A DNA stretch of 64,000 nucleotides, taken from positions 1,569,534 to 1,633,533 of the forward strand of contig NZ_LT575483.1 of NCBI RefSeq assembly GCF_900086705.1, in the 5' to 3' direction. Made by a program: the position numbers and the translations under genes. This DNA comes from Massilibacillus massiliensis (GTDB taxonomy: Bacteria > Bacillota > Negativicutes > FLKF01). Numbering within the stretch: position 1 is the stretch's first letter; each line of letters opens with the position of its first letter. The notes under the pieces were generated by a model. That model was given only the letters and a program-made list of their open reading frames with translations, searched no databases and was not told the DNA's origin. Positions 9,785 to 18,114 of this stretch are shown one piece after another.

Positions 9785-9867
9785 ACTCAATATATTAAGT
9801 AACTACATATAGAACCTTTATAGACAACCTATAGACAAAAGACCGTAGGCTAACAGTAAGCACGCAA

Positions 9868-9995
9868 ATACGTTCCGAAGGATGAAGAAAAACCGACTTA
9901 CGTAAAAAATCCATTTGTTTGAGCGAAGCAAGCTGAGGATTTTAGTAAGTCGGTCTTTTTTCAAATATTTTGGAGTAATGCCAAAAGTCCATCCA
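9868..9995 (+). repeat. 3'-end composite repeat, copy A (short, diverged)
   Basis: It shares with the other copies the block ACGTTCCGAAGGATGA, then the long hairpin with outer stem ACCGACTTAC (9892-9901) and GTAAGTCGGT (9945-9954), apical GAGCGAAGCAAG, the trailing T run, TCAAATATTTTGGAG and a truncated GCCAAAAGTCC. The palindrome and the proximal hairpins of the full copies are absent. It lies downstream of the GT9 gene and reads in the same direction. Confidence 0.8.
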
Positions 9996-10031
9996 CATAT
10001 TTATCAATAAATTAAGATTTTACAAATGCAA

Positions 10032-11105
10032 TCAATGATTATACTCTTCCAAAGCCACAACTGCATCATGCAGCATTTGCTTCGTCACTTTATATGGAGT
10101 CCTAACAAGTTCCGGACTTTGTTCTGTCTTAGCAAGAACAGCATCCATTTCATCCAAACTAACGTCAAGATCAGCTAACTTCGTAGGCAGACCAACACTC
10201 TTAAAGAAATCAAAAATTCTTTTAAGCTCTTCCTTCTGTTTATCACACATTAAAAGAACCAACACACCATAAGCAACAACCTCACCATGCAAGTGTTTTT
10301 CTTCAATCTGCGGCAACATTGTAATCGCTGCAAACAACGCATGTGCAATGTGCCCATTATAATCCTGCACAACAAAATTCGAAACCATGCCAGTGCTGAC
10401 AACAATAGCAAGCATAACTTGTTCCAATTCATAACTTACATGTTTTGCTTCATTATCTTTTAAAGCTTTTTCCCCATATTTTACAATTGGGTCAGCACAC
10501 ATTTGACTCAGTACAACACCAATTGCATTGGAGTGATCTAATTCTACATTTCTCGCAGAAATACCAGCCTCATAAAACTTCGCAACCGTATCCCCCATAC
10601 CAGCCCATAAAAACTGTTTAGGTGCCTCCGCAGCGATTTTTGTGCAAATAAATGCATGTACTGGCGGAATTTTTGAAAACGATAACTCTCTATATGTACC
10701 ATTTGGATGATATACGACACCAAGGCTGGTCAGACAAGCACAGTTACTGGAAATCGTAGGAAAAGTAAAAAATGGTTTTCCCAATGCATGCGCCAAAATT
10801 TTACAAGTATCAATCGCTTTTCCGCCACCAATCGCGAAAATCATATCTGCATCTTGTACACTTGTATGCGCTTTTAATTTCTCAACATTTTCGTAAGAAG
10901 CTTCGCCACCAAACCAAAGAAACTCGCTAATATCAAGTGAAGTTCCTTCAATTGCCTGCAGTATCAAATTCTTCACCTTCGAAATTGCTGTTTTACCACC
11001 AATTGCAACGACTTTTGTACCATACCGCGGGCATACATCTTTCACCTTATCATAAGCCTCTTCGCCAATTGTATAACTAGGAAAAATCACGCTATATTCA
11101 CTCAT
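10032..11105 (-). CDS. Iron-containing (group III) alcohol dehydrogenase, GldA/HcxA-like
   Basis: A protein of 357 aa. The NAD(P)-binding half contains FAIGGGKAIDTCKILAHALG, the GGGKxxD signature of the glycerol dehydrogenase-like fold, then FPTISSNCACLTSLGVVYHP, typical of the YbdH/HcxA subgroup. Candidate metal ligands are Asp in WAGMGDTVAKFYEA and His in HLHGEVVAYGVLVL. Likely an NAD(P)H-dependent reductase of an aldehyde, ketone or 2-oxoacid in the cytoplasm. The exact substrate cannot be read. Monocistronic: the gap upstream holds repeat copy B, and the downstream convergent GT9 region holds copy A. Confidence 0.85.
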   Translation of the reverse strand: MSEYSVIFPSYTIGEEAYDKVKDVCPRYGTKVVAIGGKTAISKVKNLILQAIEGTSLDISEFLWFGGEASYENVEKLKAHTSVQDADMIFAIGGGKAIDTCKILAHALGKPFFTFPTISSNCACLTSLGVVYHPNGTYRELSFSKIPPVHAFICTKIAAEAPKQFLWAGMGDTVAKFYEAGISARNVELDHSNAIGVVLSQMCADPIVKYGEKALKDNEAKHVSYELEQVMLAIVVSTGMVSNFVVQDYNGHIAHALFAAITMLPQIEEKHLHGEVVAYGVLVLLMCDKQKEELKRIFDFFKSVGLPTKLADLDVSLDEMDAVLAKTEQSPELVRTPYKVTKQMLHDAVVALEEYNH

Positions 11106-11280
11106 TTAAAAGCTCCCACCTATTTCAACTTTATTTTACTGAATTATCTTTTAAGTTTACCATTGACGAAAACGAATAGCAAGGTTTTAACTTTACAAGT
11201 TTACAATGTGTTTGGAAAAGCAACTATCGCATTAAGATTTTACTTATAAAATTCTTAATACAGCATGAAACACATAGATG

Positions 11281-11716
11281 TCCTTTTGTCATCGACACAA
11301 AAGGACCAAAAAGTCTAGGCCTGCGTCCTCCAAAATACTTGAAAAAATAGTGGCTTGCTAAAATCCTCAACTCGCTTCGCTCAGACAAACGGATTTCTTC
11401 ACGCAAACCACTATTTTTTCATCCTTCGGAACGTATTTTTCCGGAAAAGGCCAGAGAACGAAAAAAACTGCCGCATTAAAATGCGACAGTCAAGCTATAA
11501 AAAAAGCAACTCGTATTCGCATAGGTGAATACGAGTTGCTGAAATACGTTCCACTTATTAACTAGTACGAAGATAGGTTGCCGGTTGGCGAGAAGTGCCT
11601 AGATGCTAGGCGCGGCAAGGGGATGTGAAGGAGTCGTACTCGTGTACGTCGACGAGCAGCCCCTTGCTGCAACGACGCAGATGGGCGCTTATCGCCAGCC
11701 CGCGGCCTATCTGTCC
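11281..11716 (-). repeat. 3'-end composite repeat, copy B (full length)
   Basis: Read on the minus strand it starts 11 nt after the stop of the epimerase gene at 11728. First comes the 156-bp imperfect palindrome (11716-11561). Next is the hairpin AGCAACTCGTATTC/GAATACGAGTTGCT with a T7 run, then CTGTCGCAT/ATGCGGCAG with a T7 run, then GGCCTTTTCCGGAAAAATAC. The long hairpin follows with stem TAGTGGTTTGC/GCAAGCCACTA and T6, and last the hairpin GTCCTTTTGT/ACAAAAGGAC. Small open frames inside it are not genes. Confidence 0.85.
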
Positions 11717-11727
11717 CTAGTTTGTCC

Positions 11728-12411
11728 TCACACAGTAGCCGCCGCAAGTAGCTTTTTCAGATTTTCTTGTACACTTTGCTCTTTTAAAAAGAGCCCGGAA
11801 GTTCCGCCCGTAAAAATCGTTGCACCTGCGTCTTTCAACATTTTTACGGTTTGGCAATTCACATTGCCGTCAGCCTGAATCCGCACCGAGCTGTTTTTCT
11901 TTTGCAGCATCGCATGCATTTGACGAATATGTTCTACAGCTGCCGGTTGAATTTTCTGTCCGGCAAAGCCCGGATTTACCGTGAGCTTTAATACCCATGC
12001 ACAGGCTTCAGCCAATTCTACAAAATCTTCACCCGGTGCTGTTTCTGCCCGATAAGCCAATACCGGAACTGATCCTTTTGCTTTAATCTGTTCAAAAACC
12101 TTCCAAGGATCTTTAAGTGACTCATAATGTACGGCAATATAATCTGCACCATAAGCTGCAAATACATCAATATAAGGTTCCGGTTCCACAACCCCCAGAT
12201 GAACCTCCACCGGCAGATTGCTGTGTTTTTTTATATATTGAAACATTGCATCTCCCAGTATATAACAGTGATTGAATTTTCCATCCACTACATCGTAATG
12301 AAAAAAAGCTGTTTCTGATGCCTCCACTCTTTCTATGTCATGTTTCATAAACCCTAGATCCATACAAGAAACTGATGCAGATACCGCTAAAGGCGGAAAG
12401 TCAATACGCAT
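11728..12411 (-). CDS. Rpe/AlsE-family ketose-phosphate 3-epimerase, paralogue 1
   Basis: A protein of 227 aa with a TIM-barrel of the ribulose-phosphate/allulose-6-phosphate 3-epimerase family. The two catalytic acids are visible in FFHYDVVDGKFNHC and RIQADGNVNCQ, with EVHLGVVEPEPYID and LKLTVNPGFAGQKIQ between them. The start PPLAVSASVSCMD departs from the usual LxPSIL, so the substrate may differ from ribulose-5-phosphate. It is the last gene of the PTS operon, 9 nt after rpiB, and is followed by repeat copy B. AlsE-like activity on a hexulose phosphate is an inference from context. Confidence 0.82.
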   Translation of the reverse strand: MRIDFPPLAVSASVSCMDLGFMKHDIERVEASETAFFHYDVVDGKFNHCYILGDAMFQYIKKHSNLPVEVHLGVVEPEPYIDVFAAYGADYIAVHYESLKDPWKVFEQIKAKGSVPVLAYRAETAPGEDFVELAEACAWVLKLTVNPGFAGQKIQPAAVEHIRQMHAMLQKKNSSVRIQADGNVNCQTVKMLKDAGATIFTGGTSGLFLKEQSVQENLKKLLAAATV

Positions 12412-12420
12412 AATACCCTC

Positions 12421-12882
12421 CTATGTTTCATCCTTTTTGATTTCATACTCCATCATATATTGCACACGTTTCGCGTATTTTCCTCCTAGAGGTGCAGTGG
12501 TAAGCCATATTTTTGCAATTTCCCATGCCATATACTCTGAAATAATACGTGCTCCTAAGCAAAGAACGTTTGCGTCATTATGCGCCCGTGTCATCTTTGC
12601 AGAAAAAAGATCTGCTACAAGTGATGCCCGAATTCCTTTAATTTTATTCGCCATCATAGACATGCCGATGCCTGTCCCGCAAATCAAAATTCCCTTCTTT
12701 TCTTCAGCATGCGCTGCCACTTCTTCGCTGACAGCCACGGCATAACTGCCTGAATCAACAGCCTCACCACTAAAGGGTCCCTTATCTTCTATAAGGTAAC
12801 CTTCTTCCTCCAAATTTTTTATGAGGAACTGTTTCATTGCATATCCAGCGTGATCAGATCCAATAACAATAATTGGTTTCAA
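12421..12882 (-). CDS. rpiB: RpiB/LacAB-family sugar-phosphate isomerase
   Basis: A protein of 153 aa, the RpiB length. It starts IIVIGSDHAGYAMKQFL (Asp/His of the phosphate-binding and ring-opening site), has ILICGTGIGMSMMANKIKG with the catalytic Cys, and TRAHNDANVLCLGAR. It would convert an aldose phosphate to a ketose phosphate (ribose-5-P/ribulose-5-P, or allose-6-P/allulose-6-P, or a galactose-6-P-type reaction). It sits between two epimerase paralogues, which suits feeding of a ketose-phosphate pool rather than housekeeping. Preceded by a good ribosome site (GAGAGGGGGGATTTAC). Confidence 0.88.
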   Translation of the reverse strand: MKPIIVIGSDHAGYAMKQFLIKNLEEEGYLIEDKGPFSGEAVDSGSYAVAVSEEVAAHAEEKKGILICGTGIGMSMMANKIKGIRASLVADLFSAKMTRAHNDANVLCLGARIISEYMAWEIAKIWLTTAPLGGKYAKRVQYMMEYEIKKDET

Positions 12883-12899
12883 TGTAAATCCCCCCTCTC

Positions 12900-13550
12900 T
12901 TATATTATACGTAGTTTGGCAACAATGTCTTTATACGATTCCGGTTGATGAAACAATGCTGACGTACCCAAAATAAAACCATCGACTCCGTGGCTGCTCA
13001 AGCACTTTATACGCTCCGGCGAACATGCACCATCCACAAGCAATTGATAATGATATTTTTCTTTTTTCGCGGCAAATTGTATGATTTTTTCATCAATAAA
13101 AGGCAAGTAAGCTTGTCCGGCAAATCCCGGATTCACTGTCATAATCATCATATAGTCAACCAACGAGAAAAACGGTTTTACAAACTCTATCGGAATTTGA
13201 GGGCTCACAGCAATGCCAGGCTTTACGCCCAATTCACGTATACGTTGCAACGTCCGCACTGGCTGCTTATCCGATTCCGGATGGATATACAAAATCGATA
13301 CACCAAGTTGTGCAAATTGATCAATATAGCGGGCAGGTTCTTGAATCATCAAATGCACATCCACAGGTTTCGTTGCCAATTCACATATTAATTTTGTATC
13401 CTGCAGGCCCATACCGAAATTGGGGACAAAATTTCCATCCATAATATCAATATGAAAAATATCGATACCTGCCGCTTCTAATTCACGTACTTCATCTGCC
13501 AGATTTTCATACTTAGCACACATCATCGATGGACATAGCAGTCGCTTCAC
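12900..13550 (-). CDS. Rpe-family ketose-phosphate 3-epimerase, paralogue 2
   Basis: The start is the GTG at 13550, because GGAGGG lies 6 nt before it; this gives 216 aa. It has the fuller Rpe set: LLCPSMMCAKYENLADEV, HIDIMDGNFVPNFGMG, VDVHLMIQEPARYID, MIMTVNPGFAGQAYLPF and LLVDGACSPERIKCLS. Both catalytic Asp positions are present. Of the three paralogues this one is among the closest to D-ribulose-5-phosphate 3-epimerase motifs, yet SMMC replaces the usual SIL/SIF. Operon member, 30 nt after the GatD-like dehydrogenase. Confidence 0.85.
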   Translation of the reverse strand: MKRLLCPSMMCAKYENLADEVRELEAAGIDIFHIDIMDGNFVPNFGMGLQDTKLICELATKPVDVHLMIQEPARYIDQFAQLGVSILYIHPESDKQPVRTLQRIRELGVKPGIAVSPQIPIEFVKPFFSLVDYMMIMTVNPGFAGQAYLPFIDEKIIQFAAKKEKYHYQLLVDGACSPERIKCLSSHGVDGFILGTSALFHQPESYKDIVAKLRII

Positions 13551-13580
13551 AACAATCCCTCCAACAGATTTCATTTCATC

Positions 13581-14630
13581 CTATTCCTCGGGATGAAACA
13601 TAATTTTACCAAAATGTTCTTTTCGATTGGCGACCATTTCAAAGGCCTCCGTACCTTGGCGAAGTGGATATCGATGCGTAATAAACGGTTCAATTTTCAA
13701 TTGACCATTTTCTATAAAATGTACACTGGTCTCCCATTCCTTTCCCGGGAACGGTGCAGATATTGCATTCCAAGAACCAAATATTTTTAATTCATTACGA
13801 ACAATTTTTTCAAAATAAAGGCGTTTTACCATGACATCACCATAAGGGATTCCTACAAATAACACCTTGCCGCCTTTCCCTGTTAGTGAAAATGCCTGTG
13901 CCGAAGTAATCGGTGTCCCAGCGGATTCGACTGAGATATCTACGCCTTTATTCCCGGTAACTTTATAAACTTCTTCTGAAGGCTCTTTTCCCATAGAATT
14001 GATAACGATATCAGCACCAACATCTTTCGCCATACCAAGTTTTGCATCATCAATATCAATGGCAATTACCGATTTTGCACCGAAAATCTTAGCCCACTGA
14101 ATCGCTAAGAGCCCAATCGTCCCGCAGCCGATAACCGCTACCGTATCCCCCGCCTGAATTCCGGTTTTATAATACCCATGCACCACTACACAAGATGGTT
14201 CAACCACAGCGGCATGATCATAACTTACCGAATCCGGTACCGGAACAATGTTTTCTTCCGGCATTACGATATATTCTGCAAATGCACCATATCGATGCGC
14301 ACCAATCACATCCAGTTCCTCGCATTGTGCGAATTTTGCCTTTTTACAAGAATCACACACGCCACAGTAAAGTGCTGGACAGGCAGTTACTTTTTGTCCC
14401 AATTTTACTTTTGTTACCTCACTGCCGATCTCCACAACTTCGCCAGAAAACTCATGCCCCCATACCATTCCCGGAACATACGGTCCCAGTTTTGCATAAC
14501 GCGAAATATCAGATCCACAGATTCCCACCGCTTTTACCTTAATTTTCACCTCTTTGGGATTCTGAATCACAGGATCTTCTGCCGTTTCAAACCGAATATC
14601 TCTTATTCCATAAAGCTTTAATGCTTTCAT
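13581..14630 (-). CDS. Zinc-dependent polyol(-phosphate) dehydrogenase, GatD-like
   Basis: The start is at MKALKLYGIRDIRFETAE behind GGGGATGGAGAAA, giving 349 aa. Catalytic zinc site: GICGSDISRY and VWGHEFSGEVVEIG. Structural zinc site: four Cys in CGVCDSCKKAKFAQC. Rossmann motif: AVIGCGTIGLLAIQWAK. It resembles galactitol-1-phosphate 5-dehydrogenase and sorbitol dehydrogenases. Next to a galactitol-type PTS it probably oxidises an imported polyol phosphate to a ketose phosphate with NAD. The exact polyol is open. Confidence 0.87.
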   Translation of the reverse strand: MKALKLYGIRDIRFETAEDPVIQNPKEVKIKVKAVGICGSDISRYAKLGPYVPGMVWGHEFSGEVVEIGSEVTKVKLGQKVTACPALYCGVCDSCKKAKFAQCEELDVIGAHRYGAFAEYIVMPEENIVPVPDSVSYDHAAVVEPSCVVVHGYYKTGIQAGDTVAVIGCGTIGLLAIQWAKIFGAKSVIAIDIDDAKLGMAKDVGADIVINSMGKEPSEEVYKVTGNKGVDISVESAGTPITSAQAFSLTGKGGKVLFVGIPYGDVMVKRLYFEKIVRNELKIFGSWNAISAPFPGKEWETSVHFIENGQLKIEPFITHRYPLRQGTEAFEMVANRKEHFGKIMFHPEE

Positions 14631-14653
14631 TTTCTCCATCCCCTTGTTCTTCA

Positions 14654-15196
14654 TTACTCAATACTGGCATGTCGCTTTGCCATGCCAGCACTTCCCGCAT
14701 AATTTTGCTCACTGATATACAAACTGATTCCATCCAACAATAACAACAGCATTTGCTCAAACAAACTTCCAAGTGGCTGTAGACTTGCATCAGATGTAGA
14801 AAATTTTGTAGCCGATGCAATGACAACCCATGGGCTTTGAAGGTTTGCCAGCCTGGATTTCGGCTCCGCCGTCAATGTAACTACACTGGCTCCACTTTTT
14901 TGAGCCGCCTCCACTGCACTGCAAACACTTTCTGTCTCTCCAGATGCCGATGCCACAATCAATAAATCGCCTTCACCCACGGAGGGCGTGATTGTTTCAC
15001 CGATCACATATACTTCGTAACCAAGCTGCATAAGCCGCATTGCAAAGGCTTTTAGCATCAAACCACTTCGCCCGGTTCCATAAACAAAAATTCTTTTGGC
15101 CGTTTTCATATTTAAAACAAGATCCGCTGCTTTCACTGCTTCAAGTTTTTTTGTCGCTTGGTGTAATTCCTCAAAAATGCAATTTAGCTCTTTCAC
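14654..15196 (-). CDS. SIS-domain phosphosugar isomerase (HxlB-like)
   Basis: A protein of 180 aa, a single SIS domain of the length of 6-phospho-3-hexuloisomerase. Motifs: IFVYGTGRSGLMLKAFAMRL (phosphate loop) and DLLIVASASGETESV. The family moves the carbonyl in hexulose phosphates (3-hexulose-6-P to fructose-6-P) or isomerises related phosphosugars. Its start overlaps the preceding epimerase stop by 4 nt. No hexulose-phosphate synthase (HxlA) lies beside it, since the neighbouring TIM-barrels are Rpe-type. A formaldehyde-fixation role is therefore not supported; isomerisation within the PTS sugar pathway is more likely. Confidence 0.85.
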   Translation of the reverse strand: MKELNCIFEELHQATKKLEAVKAADLVLNMKTAKRIFVYGTGRSGLMLKAFAMRLMQLGYEVYVIGETITPSVGEGDLLIVASASGETESVCSAVEAAQKSGASVVTLTAEPKSRLANLQSPWVVIASATKFSTSDASLQPLGSLFEQMLLLLLDGISLYISEQNYAGSAGMAKRHASIE

Positions 15197-15864
15197 AATA
15201 AATCGCCTCGCTGCACACCTAAAACTTGCTGTAATCTTTGAATTCGTTTTTCTATCTCATCACCAAATATATACCCACCTGATACAAAAATATTTGCGCC
15301 TGCCTGTTGGCAAAGCATTGCCGTATGATCATCAATGCTGCCGTCAACTTCAATATCAATACACTTGCCCTCGGTCATATCTTTCACAGCATGGATTTTC
15401 GGCAGCATATCTTTTAAAAAACATTGCTTTCCCTCTCCCGGATTTACTGTCATCACGAGAACCATATCCACTATATCCATTACATACTGAATCGTCGTAG
15501 GAGAAGTTGCCGGGCTCAAGACAACACCGGCTTTCTTCCCCCTTCTTTTGATCAGTTCCAAACAATGATACAACATCGTTGTAGATTCTTGATGTACAGT
15601 AACAATATCTGCTCCCGCATCAATTACGGATTCAATATAACGTTCCGGGCGAACTACCATCAAATGCACATCTAATGGAATTTGCGTACTCTGCTTCAGC
15701 ATACGAATGTGATCTGCGCCAAAAGCGATACGATTTACAAACATGCCATCCATCACATCTACATGCAAAAGCTCAACATCATTTCTTTCTAATATAGCAA
15801 GCTGCTGTTTTAAATTCACAATATCCGCTGCAAAAATCGACGGTGACAATTTTACTTCTTTCAT
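15193..15864 (-). CDS. Rpe-family ketose-phosphate 3-epimerase, paralogue 3
   Basis: The start is at MKEVKLSPSIFAADI behind GAAGGGAGAATAATTACT, giving 223 aa. Rpe motifs: LSPSIF, HVDVMDGMFVNRIAFGADH, LDVHLMVVRPERYIE, LVMTVNPGEGKQCF (the usual GFxGQ loop is altered to GEGKQ) and DIEVDGSIDDHTA. The changed phosphate loop and the two other paralogues in the same operon suggest a distinct ketose phosphate. It lies between the PTS EIIA gene and the SIS isomerase, which it overlaps by 4 nt. Confidence 0.85.
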   Translation of the reverse strand: MKEVKLSPSIFAADIVNLKQQLAILERNDVELLHVDVMDGMFVNRIAFGADHIRMLKQSTQIPLDVHLMVVRPERYIESVIDAGADIVTVHQESTTMLYHCLELIKRRGKKAGVVLSPATSPTTIQYVMDIVDMVLVMTVNPGEGKQCFLKDMLPKIHAVKDMTEGKCIDIEVDGSIDDHTAMLCQQAGANIFVSGGYIFGDEIEKRIQRLQQVLGVQRGDLL

Positions 15865-15942
15865 AGTAATTATTCTCCCTTCAACCGTGACACTGACCCC
15901 AAACTGCATGCTTCTGCAGCCAGCATAACCGATCTTATCTTT

Positions 15943-16392
15943 TTAAATGATCACAGATGCCAAATACGACGGGATATCCTTCACTGACAACTCTGTGCAT
16001 TTCTTTAACTGCTTTTCATCCATCACAAAACCAATCAGTTTCTGCAAGAAATCTAAATGCGCATCTCGCCCTTGAATTGCTAAATTAAAAACGAGTTTTA
16101 CTTCAACGGCTTCTTCTGCTGCATCCATACGATAAAACTTTACAGGCTTATCTAATTTCAGTACGCAGACCGCTGTCTTATAGACCTCTTCAGACGCCGC
16201 ATGTGGTATTGCTACCGGAATAGCAGTCGGCAGACCGGTGGGAAACTTTTTTTCTCTTTCCACACATGCTTTTGCAAAATCACCGCCTATACAAGCGTTT
16301 TTCATCAACTCCGCGCTGCAAAGCCGAAGGGCTTCTTCCCAATCCTCAGCATGACCTTCAATGGCAATATAAGCCCGCTCTTTTTCACTCAT
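15943..16392 (-). CDS. PTS EIIA component, galactitol/fructose type
   Basis: A protein of 149 aa, a PTS EIIA type 2 domain. The phosphorylatable His is residue 64 in AIPVAIPHAASEEV. The later KLVFNLAIQGRDAHLDFLQKL is typical of the fold. It receives phosphate from HPr and passes it to the EIIB encoded two genes upstream. Separate A, C and B polypeptides match the galactitol (Gat) family layout. 36 nt after the EIIC gene. Confidence 0.88.
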   Translation of the reverse strand: MSEKERAYIAIEGHAEDWEEALRLCSAELMKNACIGGDFAKACVEREKKFPTGLPTAIPVAIPHAASEEVYKTAVCVLKLDKPVKFYRMDAAEEAVEVKLVFNLAIQGRDAHLDFLQKLIGFVMDEKQLKKCTELSVKDIPSYLASVII

Positions 16393-16428
16393 AATAAAAA
16401 CCCCTTGAACAATTTTTTCATTGCAACG

Positions 16429-17685
16429 TTATCCCATCACTCTTGATAATAAGCTGATAATAATCGCTGGCAGATTAAATCCGAAATAACCATCTGTAAC
16501 AAGACCATTTACCTGCATCTGTGTTGAATTAACAAGCGCCGTCGCTTCTACAGCAAATAAATTCGCGCCCCAAGTAATCAACACCATACTTACCATACAG
16601 CAGATCAGAGATCTTACCAATTTTCCTTCACTTGCCATGACACACATAACCGTAATATAGCAAACAGATGTGAGCAATCCTATCGGGAAGTAAGACATAC
16701 CAGGAATCACAAATGCCAACAGTATTGTGAACGGAATACAAAGCGCCGTACAAACAATACATGCTGGATGACCTAAACCAAGACAAACATCCATTCCGAT
16801 GTATATATTTGTATCCTCACCCACTTGTTTTTTCATAAAATCATTTGCCGCATTGCCAATCGGCGTCAAACCTTCCATCATAATGGCAACCATACGAGGA
16901 ATTAATAATAGTACGCTGGCAAGCCCCATACCGATCATTGTAACAACCGTAAACGGCTGTTGGGTAATCAAACCTAATAATACACCAACCACGAGACCAA
17001 TGAAGGCCGGATTGCCAAAGAAACCAACTTTTGCTTGCAAATTGCCTAAGTCTACTTCCATCTTGTTCAGCCCGGGAATATAATCAATAATCTTATTGAC
17101 GATAATTGCCAATGGCCACATATAGCTGATAAAAGACAGACACGTACACGTGGTACCTTCTAGCCCATATGTTTTTTCCCAGTAAGGTGCTACTTTTTCC
17201 GAAATAAACAACGCGACAATCGAAAGACCAACCGTAACGACAATACCAAGCACTACGCTATCAAAAAGTACATAAGCAAGTGCACCCGGAATCAGAAAAT
17301 GGATAAAATTCCACATATCCACATTCATTACTTTTGTCCAGCCCAGTTTAATCAAAATAACGTTCGCTAAAATAATCAAAGGAACTGCAATTGGAGCAAA
17401 CGGAACCGTCCAGGAGGCAGCTCCCAAAGCTGCCCAGCCAATATCTACTGTAGTAAAACCACTGCCCATTCCTTGATAATATGCAACAACTGGCTGAATC
17501 GCAGACATCAAAAGACCAATTACCAAAAGTAGACCTTGGAAACCAATACCGATCATCAGACCGGCCTGCAAGGATGCACCAACTTTCATTCTGAAAATCA
17601 ATCCCAAAATAAAAATCATAATAGGCAGAATAACAACCGCGCCCATACCTAAAACCGTTTGTACGATATTTAACAGCATATCCAT
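16429..17685 (-). CDS. PTS EIIC component, galactitol family (GatC-like)
   Basis: A protein of 418 aa, a polytopic membrane protein of about ten or more hydrophobic segments. It begins MDMLLNIVQTVLGMGAVVIL and has GASLQAGLMIGIGFQGLLLV and GHPACIVCTALCIPFTILLA, recognisable EIIC-Gat traits. It forms the membrane channel that imports and phosphorylates a polyol or sugar with EIIB/EIIA. Six nt after the EIIB gene. The two dehydrogenase genes in the operon favour a polyol substrate. That is inference. Confidence 0.9.
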   Translation of the reverse strand: MDMLLNIVQTVLGMGAVVILPIMIFILGLIFRMKVGASLQAGLMIGIGFQGLLLVIGLLMSAIQPVVAYYQGMGSGFTTVDIGWAALGAASWTVPFAPIAVPLIILANVILIKLGWTKVMNVDMWNFIHFLIPGALAYVLFDSVVLGIVVTVGLSIVALFISEKVAPYWEKTYGLEGTTCTCLSFISYMWPLAIIVNKIIDYIPGLNKMEVDLGNLQAKVGFFGNPAFIGLVVGVLLGLITQQPFTVVTMIGMGLASVLLLIPRMVAIMMEGLTPIGNAANDFMKKQVGEDTNIYIGMDVCLGLGHPACIVCTALCIPFTILLAFVIPGMSYFPIGLLTSVCYITVMCVMASEGKLVRSLICCMVSMVLITWGANLFAVEATALVNSTQMQVNGLVTDGYFGFNLPAIIISLLSRVMG

Positions 17686-17691
17686 AAGTTA

Positions 17692-17994
17692 TCACTCCTC
17701 TACTTTTTGATTTTCAATGCTTCTGCAAGTCTCAATAATTTCTTTTTTTATGCCTTCCTTATTTATCCCTGAAATCAAACCAAATACTTTAATAATCGGC
17801 TTTTTCGTCGGTTCATTGTAGTTTGAAGTAACAAAAATAATATCTACGCCATCTTGTTTCACCGGAATTTCTGTAAGGTTTCCTTTGGTAATCGTCGCCT
17901 GAATATTTGCCTCTGCCAGAATTTTTTTAACCGCCTCTTGCGCCACGGTTGACGTAGCAATCCCACTCCCACATGCAACTAATCCTTTAATCAT
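17692..17994 (-). CDS. PTS EIIB component, galactitol family (GatB-like)
   Basis: A protein of 100 aa, a single EIIB domain. The active-site Cys is residue 8 in GLVACGSGIATSTVAQ, the lactose/galactitol-type P-loop. Later DGVDIIFVTSNYNEPTKKP is typical of GatB. It carries phosphate from EIIA to the sugar in EIIC. It has a strong ribosome site (GGGAGGGTTTATAA). A 120-nt gap with a palindrome precedes it, so a second promoter may lie there. Confidence 0.9.
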   Translation of the reverse strand: MIKGLVACGSGIATSTVAQEAVKKILAEANIQATITKGNLTEIPVKQDGVDIIFVTSNYNEPTKKPIIKVFGLISGINKEGIKKEIIETCRSIENQKVEE

Positions 17995-18090
17995 TTTATA
18001 AACCCTCCCAAAATTTAATGTTCAGCTCTATACTTCTATTGTCTAGATAAATATATAGAATATTTTTAATATTCAGTTTTGTATTGTAAT

Positions 18091-18106
18091 ATCTAATGCA
18101 TTAGAT
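18091..18106. promoter_or_regulatory. Perfect 16-bp palindrome, candidate operator
   Basis: ATCTAATGCATTAGAT lies in the 120-nt gap between the zinc dehydrogenase and EIIB genes. It could be an operator for an internal promoter of the PTS part of the operon, or an mRNA hairpin. No sharp promoter is visible beside it. Confidence 0.4.
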
Positions 18107-18114
18107 TGATTTTT

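Noticed and set aside
11224-11406. 60-codon minus-strand frame (and similar frames at 11562-11747, 11603-11878, 35142-35430, 38835-39083)
   Set aside because: They lie wholly or partly in the repeat copies, change with hairpin covariation and lack ribosome sites; the RNA structure explains the conservation.
14654-15864. Ribulose-monophosphate formaldehyde pathway (HxlA/HxlB) from a SIS protein next to a TIM-barrel
   Set aside because: The TIM-barrel has Rpe motifs (LSPSIF, DVMDG, TVNPG, VDG) and not those of hexulose-phosphate synthase.
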